DNA of 64,000 nt from Rhizodiscina lignyota (Eukaryota > Ascomycota > Dothideomycetes > Aulographales > Rhizodiscinaceae), in contig ML978140.1 of the NCBI GenBank assembly GCA_010015805.1, positions 310,001 to 374,000 on the forward strand, in the 5' to 3' direction. The notes under the pieces are model-generated. The model did no database searches, was not told the DNA's origin, and was given only the letters and a program-made list of their open reading frames with translations. Made by a program: the position numbers and the translations under genes. This document shows positions 58,927 to 64,000 of the stretch, one piece after another (the stretch's first letter is position 1; each line of letters starts with the position of its first letter).

Positions 58927-60894
58927 ATGCGCAAGCGTAGGAGATCTTCCGTTGCTCAAAACAAGGTCGTGCTCCGGAGCCCTAAGAAGGGCAAAAATGG
59001 CGCTCCAGCAGCGATCGAGGAGAGTTCGACGAGTCACGGCCATACGACAAAGACCAAGCCGCGGCCAGTTCAGATTCGACGCCCGCTACAAGTCCATGAG
59101 CAGCGCCAGAAGCTCCGAGCGCGCGTAAAGCACTCCCGCCGAGAAGCTACGAATCAGAAGAAGCTGCAGAGGACGCTGCAACAGGCTGGCAGGAGCTTCA
59201 CCGGCTCTGATATCCACCCCATTACTATGATCTCATGGCTTGCCTCGGAGGAACCATTCCACGCGGATATGCTGAGAGATGCCTACACCGGAGACGTCAA
59301 AGGAATGCCGGGAGCAGAGGCGGCAGCTCTCGCCGCCGATATGGAGACGCTGGTGGAACAGTTCAAGAACACGGATCTGTCTAACACGAGCCTGCTGGCC
59401 AATCCCTTGATAGACATTCCGAAGGGGTTTGCTATGCAGCTGCAGCTGGTGTGCTTTTCACAGGACTACGGTGCGGTGATTGCGGAAATGCACAAGCGCG
59501 AGGGAGCCATCTACCACATGGGCTTCATGAAAAAGCCGGGCACTCAGACTCAGCGGAAGTATGGATTCGACCCTACGGAGATGCTGAAGAAGCATGCAAT
59601 CTCGTTTCCGCCAGGTTACGGTCTTCAGAGCCCCACTCTCGACAATGAAATCCATCCTCTCCTCCAGCTGGATAACTTCCACGGCTGTCCATCCGACATA
59701 TACGATCAACTCAAGCCAGGACTCCGCCTTGCAACCACGCTGCTCCTCCATCGCTCGACAGCTCACTTTTGGCATACAATCGCATTTGGCGAGCGCACTC
59801 TCGACGAGGCAATGACACTGACCAACGGCTATCGGTGCTTCCGTCTCGCTTCAACCCTCCCATACAGCTCCGAGAACGCAACGCGCTTCGTCAACCTGCT
59901 CAACTCGCTCGTTTCCACCGTGCACATCCACTTCTCCCTCTGGCCTCTCCCAGCACGATCCGGCCTCTACGCCGGCATGTCCATGATCACCGACTACAAG
60001 CGCGGCGACAAGTACTACAACCCGTTCACCATGGAGCGCGAGCTGCAGCGCAAATGCCGCATCTGCCTGCACACCGACTTCTACACGACGGCCGCGCGGC
60101 TCGCGAAGCTGCGCAACCCGGATCGCAGCTTGGTGCTGCGCTTCAACTTCTTCCTCGCCATCACCGTGTGCCACGAGCTCGCGCACTTCGTCGAGATGAA
60201 CGGCCCGCATGAGGGCGCGGCGGTGCAGCGCGAGGCGTACTGGGGCAAGAAGGGCAGCCGGCCAGAGATGGGCAGCGCGTTTGAGGAGGCGGTGTTTGGC
60301 GGCAAGGTGCATCCGATTGCGTCGCGGGTGGACTGCGCGTGGGGCTGCACGGTGTACGATAATCCGGACTCGATAGTCAGGCCCAGGCGCGATCTGATGG
60401 ACCATTTCGACGCGGAGGCGGATGATGCCCGGAAGGGGCGAAAGAGAGCGTCGAGCGACGCGAACCTCGCCTTGCTGTGTGACCTGACGAAGTTTTCTAC
60501 TGTGCCGATGACGTACATTGCTCGTCTGCAGCAGCGGGAGACGTGGGAAGCGGGAAAGTTTGACGAGGACGATTTGGATGCTGGAAAGGCTTTGATCATT
60601 CCACGAGATGGCGCCGAAGCAGTCAGCGTGCCGGTTTTCGATACGATGGTGTGGGACGACGACATCGGCAACACGGTTACCGATGAGAATGAGGGTAGAG
60701 ATACCCCATTTCAACGACTGCCCGATGGCAGTATCGTCAAGTTTCAGGCACCGAAGCTGGAGAAGCCCAAGTCTGCTGATGTCGCGATGGACGGACTGGG
60801 TTTGCATTTAGAAGTGGAAATGGACGAGGAAGAGGACCAGGACCAGGAGTCGGAATCGGAATCGGACTCGGACGTGGAAGTGAAAGTGGAATAA
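58927..60894 (+). CDS. Uncharacterised protein with HELAH zincin-like motif and acidic tail
   Basis: A single predicted exon of 655 aa. Residues 1-90 are very basic and Arg/Lys-rich (KLRARVKHSRREATNQKKLQ), probably nuclear or nucleic-acid binding. A globular central part follows (about 95-520). Near residue 416, HELAHFVEM fits the HExxH zinc-protease motif, preceded by a hydrophobic helix (FNFFLAITVC) as in zincins. About 33 residues later SAFEEAVFGG offers a Glu that could be the third zinc ligand, as in gluzincin-like folds. It lacks the metzincin HExxHxxGxxH. The C terminus is strongly acidic, with a Glu/Ser/Asp repeat. I do not know a named family; peptidase activity is an inference from the motif. 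Coding GC is high between 59900 and 60500. Confidence 0.8.
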   Translation: MRKRRRSSVAQNKVVLRSPKKGKNGAPAAIEESSTSHGHTTKTKPRPVQIRRPLQVHEQRQKLRARVKHSRREATNQKKLQRTLQQAGRSFTGSDIHPITMISWLASEEPFHADMLRDAYTGDVKGMPGAEAAALAADMETLVEQFKNTDLSNTSLLANPLIDIPKGFAMQLQLVCFSQDYGAVIAEMHKREGAIYHMGFMKKPGTQTQRKYGFDPTEMLKKHAISFPPGYGLQSPTLDNEIHPLLQLDNFHGCPSDIYDQLKPGLRLATTLLLHRSTAHFWHTIAFGERTLDEAMTLTNGYRCFRLASTLPYSSENATRFVNLLNSLVSTVHIHFSLWPLPARSGLYAGMSMITDYKRGDKYYNPFTMERELQRKCRICLHTDFYTTAARLAKLRNPDRSLVLRFNFFLAITVCHELAHFVEMNGPHEGAAVQREAYWGKKGSRPEMGSAFEEAVFGGKVHPIASRVDCAWGCTVYDNPDSIVRPRRDLMDHFDAEADDARKGRKRASSDANLALLCDLTKFSTVPMTYIARLQQRETWEAGKFDEDDLDAGKALIIPRDGAEAVSVPVFDTMVWDDDIGNTVTDENEGRDTPFQRLPDGSIVKFQAPKLEKPKSADVAMDGLGLHLEVEMDEEEDQDQESESESDSDVEVKVE

Positions 60895-61178
60895 GACTGT
60901 GATGGTCGGTATTTGTCCTGGTTAGGCTGATGCCCGTTGGATCTGATCGGGCCTGACGAACGGATTTCGTTGGAAATGAGAAATGTCGGGCGTGACAGCG
61001 CCGTATGCATCAAGGCAGTTAAAAATTATGACAACCAGCCATGGGACTTCTGGTTCTTAAAATCTCGTTCGTGCCAGTCGTCGTGCATCCTGCTTGAGTT
61101 AGGCGCCCGCTTCTCGACCGTCGCCGTGCCACATGCAACCCACTTAGTTGCAGACGTATCTTACAATAAATGCCCCAT

Positions 61179-61884
61179 CTACAACCTCCCCTTCTCCTTC
61201 TCCTTCTCCTTCTCTTCCCTCCCCCTCTCATACCCCCTCACCTCCTCCGCCAGCACCCTCCTCATCTCCTCCGCCAGCTTCTCCCCCTCCTCGTCGTCCA
61301 GATCCTCCCTCTGGCCCCTTCCAAACATCGTCCAGCTCCTGCTCTTCAGCTCGGGCACGTGTCCCGGGCGCGGGATGATGTGGAAGTGCACGTGCGGCAC
61401 CACCTGCGCGGCGCGGATGCCGTTGTTCTGCACGATGTTGTAGTCCGTGACCCCCGTGACTTTTGCGACAGTTTTGGCGAGCAGCGGGAGCCAGAATCCT
61501 GGGCGGAGGGTTAGACACGCATTTCAATGAAAGACGGATGTAGGTGCGCAGAGTGAAGAATTGCATACCGACGTCAGAGCTCTCCTCCGGCTGCATGTCC
61601 GCGACTTTCTCCCGATGCGGCCGGCAGGTGACGAGCAGGTGGCCTTCGGTCATGGGCATGATGTCCAGGAAGGCCATCACGTTGGGCGCGGAGAGCACGA
61701 GGCAGCAGCTTGGTTGGAGTTTGGTGATGTCTGGATTGGACGGGATGGATGAAGAAAGCGCGGGCGATGTCGATGTGGGAGATTGTGAGCTTGACGAAGG
61801 TACGGACGGCGAATATGGATATGCGGATGCGATGCTGCAGAATGCGCAGGAAATAGGGTACGGGTCTTCGAGTACGTCCGTCAT
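61179..61884 (-). CDS. HIT-family nucleotide hydrolase
   Basis: A predicted 211-aa histidine-triad protein, acting on nucleoside phosphoramidates or dinucleoside polyphosphates. Exons are 61569-61884 and 61179-61498. It starts at the ATG at 61884 (MTDVLEDP), since the codons upstream offer only GTG. The HIT fold is visible as CAFCSIASAY, then VMAFLDIMPMTEGHLLVTCRPH, YNIVQNNGIRAAQ and the catalytic triad HVHFHIIPRP at about residues 139-148. A Ser/Pro-rich insert of about 35 residues separates the first strand from the rest, and a Lys/Glu repeat (EKEKEKEK) ends the protein; both look disordered. It belongs to the Hnt/HINT-like branch, but substrate cannot be told. Confidence 0.9.
61183..61310. 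repeat. Pyrimidine-rich tract at the 3' end of the HIT gene
   Basis: CTTCTC-type repeats followed by a long CT-rich stretch; on the coding strand they give Lys-Glu repeats and a Glu/Arg-rich helix. This is low-complexity sequence likely to vary in length. Confidence 0.75.
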
Positions 61885-62748
61885 GTTCACTCTAATTCTA
61901 GCGCGACTTTTAATTGAAATGGAAAATTCTATTTGATTGATGAGACACGCAAAGAAAAGAAGCGTAGCTACGTATCGATGTTTTCGGATTTCGATATCGA
62001 AATCCCCGGCAGACCTCGGCTTGTCGATCAGCCGGGGTGCTGCGTCTCAGTCAGTGCAGGAAGCGATCAAGTCATCTAGAGTCACGACCGCAACATGAAT
62101 AAAATTCGTTCAAGGAAATCAGATTGTTCTCTACCCGTTATGAACATAATTCCGTTGATCCAATGCCCCGTTTGTGCGTGACGTGTGATACTCCGAGCAA
62201 CACCGAGAGCCGACCATTAGGATATCGAAACAGGAAAAAACAAGACGTCTTCAGCTTCCATCCCAGCAGCCAGGGCGATAGCCATCGCGAACCCAAAAAC
62301 GATGTAGACGCGCGCACAGAGCCGGAATGCTCGTCGCAGCAGAAATACAATGTTAGAATCCGAGAATGGCGGTGCCTCGAAGATGTCACGTATCCGTCGT
62401 GGGCAACAAGGACTGCGACTCACGACTAAGACACGAAGACACTCGACAGTGGATGAAAGAGAATTCTCCAACGAGAGTAACTAGCTCTGCTGAAAGAATG
62501 AGACGCCATCTGAGCTGCTGCCAGCTAAGCCCAGTGAAGTAAAAGCAAAGTAGACAAATTTGGGGAATGATGCACCGATGAAAACCCAGAACGCCATATT
62601 TTTGCTGTCATGACAAAGACACTGATGATGTGGATCGGGGGAGAGGTAGGTACACTGGGTGCAAGAGTGCAGAGGGTGGTCCGGGGCTTCTGTGTATTGT
62701 GTCCTCCTCAGGCATTCCCCGTGCTCATGGTAGAGCGATCCAGGCCGT
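61885..62748. other. Intergenic region between HIT gene and cyclin gene
   Basis: The HIT promoter plus the 3' flank of the cyclin gene. Only short, unsupported open stretches are present. Confidence 0.5.
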
Positions 62749-64000
62749 TTAAGAGACATATTCGTCGTGATGCTCCTTGACCCACTGTCGCAGGAGGATG
62801 GAGGCTGTTAAATAGTTAGAATTGCTGAGTGATAAGGGATAGTAAGGCACTGACCTTTCATAAACTTCTTGCTGGCATACTTCTTGAAGAAGGCTTCGTG
62901 AGCGACGGGACCATGGAGATAGTCGATCATCAGCTCCAAGACAGGTCGAATCTGCTCCTCTGAGTAACCAGCGTAATGAGCAAGGGTGGGATCCTAGTAA
63001 ATGTGTAAGTCAGCCTGATTCTACTAGGTGAAGGACAGATGTCCTTACCCATTCGCCCTTCTCGAGCACAAGGCGCGCGAAGTACATCGCAGCTGCGGCA
63101 ATTTGGCTCGAGGGATATTGCATAAAGCGGTAATCGAGACAGCCAATCTCGAGGAGATATTTGCCAAGAGTACGCGTGTTGATGTCGTAGTTGTCAGCTT
63201 TGGAGATCCTCCGGAGGAAATTCATCGGGTTCGGGTGGCTGAGGTCATAGTCCAGGGTGGAAAGGATGAAGCGCTCGGCATCGAGAATGTCTTGCTCCGT
63301 GAAGCCGTCGTCGCCGGTGACGTGTCTAAAGTTCTGCACGTGTGGCGAAAGGACTTCCTCATACTTTGAGGCGATGAACATGGCGGTTATTCCCACCAGT
63401 TGCAGCTTGTCCAACTGAACGACCTTGCAAGAGAGGAAACGATCGATGATGTTGACGGCAAGGAACATCGTCTCAGGAAGGAGCCGGAAGCGCGTGTGAA
63501 CCTCAAGCAGCCAATCGACGAGGATGCCTCGCATCTTCCACTCCAGCTCTGGCTGATTGTCAATGTAGTCGGGGTTGGCCATGGTCGTCTGCTCAAGCTC
63601 GCGAAGGTACTCGAAGATCTCGCCAACATACTCCGACACCATCAAAGGGTCGTCGTGGTCGTCTGCATCGAGGTCAGGGATCATCTCATCCTTCTCCGCA
63701 ACCTCTTCGATGAGCTTGGCTTCAATCTCTTCTTCGACGACATCCTTCTCCACCTTAACGGTCTTTGTGACCTCGACAGTAGTCTTCTTCGACGGTGGCT
63801 CGACGTTTTCATCTTCTTGAAGGGTCTCTTGCACAACCGACTTTGAACTTGAGGATGATGCAGTGTGTCGCTTCTTCGTCGCGTGGCCGGCAATGCCTGA
63901 CCCACTTGCCGGGCGCTTCAAGTCTGACGCAGCAGTGTTCTTGTCCTTTGAACTTAGTATGGAACGCGTAGAGGCTTGACGAGACACCTTCTGGACTCGC
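62749..64000 (-). CDS. nimE: B-type mitotic cyclin, C-terminal part (start lies outside the window)
   Basis: About 382 residues of a G2/M cyclin that activates Cdk1. Exons are >64000-63049, 62855-62993 and 62749-62804. The visible N-terminal region is disordered and Lys/Ser-rich, as is usual before the cyclin box. Cyclin-box motifs are plain: MRGILVDWLLEVHTRFRLLPETMFLAVNIIDRFL (first fold, MRAILVDW signature), QLVGITAMFIASKYEE, and in the second fold HPNPMNFLRRISKADNYD and QYPSSQIAAAAMYFAR. It ends LRQWVKEHHDEYVS. The destruction box expected near the N terminus is not seen, because the first exon(s) continue beyond position 64000; the frame is open to the edge. Confidence 0.94.

Overview
The window is nuclear DNA of a filamentous ascomycete (Pezizomycotina). 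Dothideomycetes is a tentative guess from the style of the genes and clusters; nothing here proves it. The evidence is many short GT-AG introns (about 45-120 nt), with lariat boxes such as CTAAC visible in several, fungal-type housekeeping genes (Ssk2-type MAPKKK, Trl1 tRNA ligase, Mep2, Erv29), a type I reducing polyketide synthase cluster and a NACHT-ankyrin NLR. Exons were joined by eye from family continuity and splice signals, so boundaries are predictions.

Left part (1-29 kb): a partial dipeptidyl peptidase III, a secreted protein of four homologous 8-cysteine domains separated by dibasic (Kex2-like) sites, a Cus2/Tat-SF1 splicing factor, a Mep2-type ammonium transporter, the HOG-pathway MAPKKK Ssk2/SskB, argininosuccinate synthase (with a predicted 7-nt microexon), a disrupted Dal5-family permease, the Erv29/SURF4 cargo receptor, and a fungal membrane-anchored coiled-coil protein of unknown function. 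Mep2, Arg1 and the Dal5-like permease all concern nitrogen, but they are interleaved with unrelated genes and do not look like an operon-like cluster.

Middle (29-47 kb): a secondary-metabolite gene cluster. A highly reducing PKS (KS-AT-DH-cMT-ER-KR-ACP, about 2677 aa, no release domain) is divergent from a secreted FAD-linked oxidase of the berberine-bridge type. These are followed by an FSH1/LovG-like serine hydrolase (candidate trans-acting thioesterase), a membrane-anchored UDP-glycosyltransferase and a 14-TM-type MFS exporter. The set suggests a methylated, reduced, oxidised and possibly glycosylated polyketide. No cluster transcription factor was found. A NACHT-ankyrin NLR with two reading-frame breaks lies beside the cluster, followed by a gene-poor stretch.

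Right part (52.7-64 kb): housekeeping genes again: tRNA ligase Trl1, an aldo-keto reductase, a Fyv6/FAM192A-type nuclear protein whose 3' end is tandemly duplicated, a large acidic protein with an HELAH zincin-like motif, a HIT-family protein and the C-terminal part of a B-type cyclin running off the window.

The most unusual items are the Kex2-site-separated cysteine-repeat precursor, the glycosyltransferase-bearing PKS cluster, the short-repeat frame breaks in the NLR and permease, and the duplicated tail of the Fyv6-like gene.
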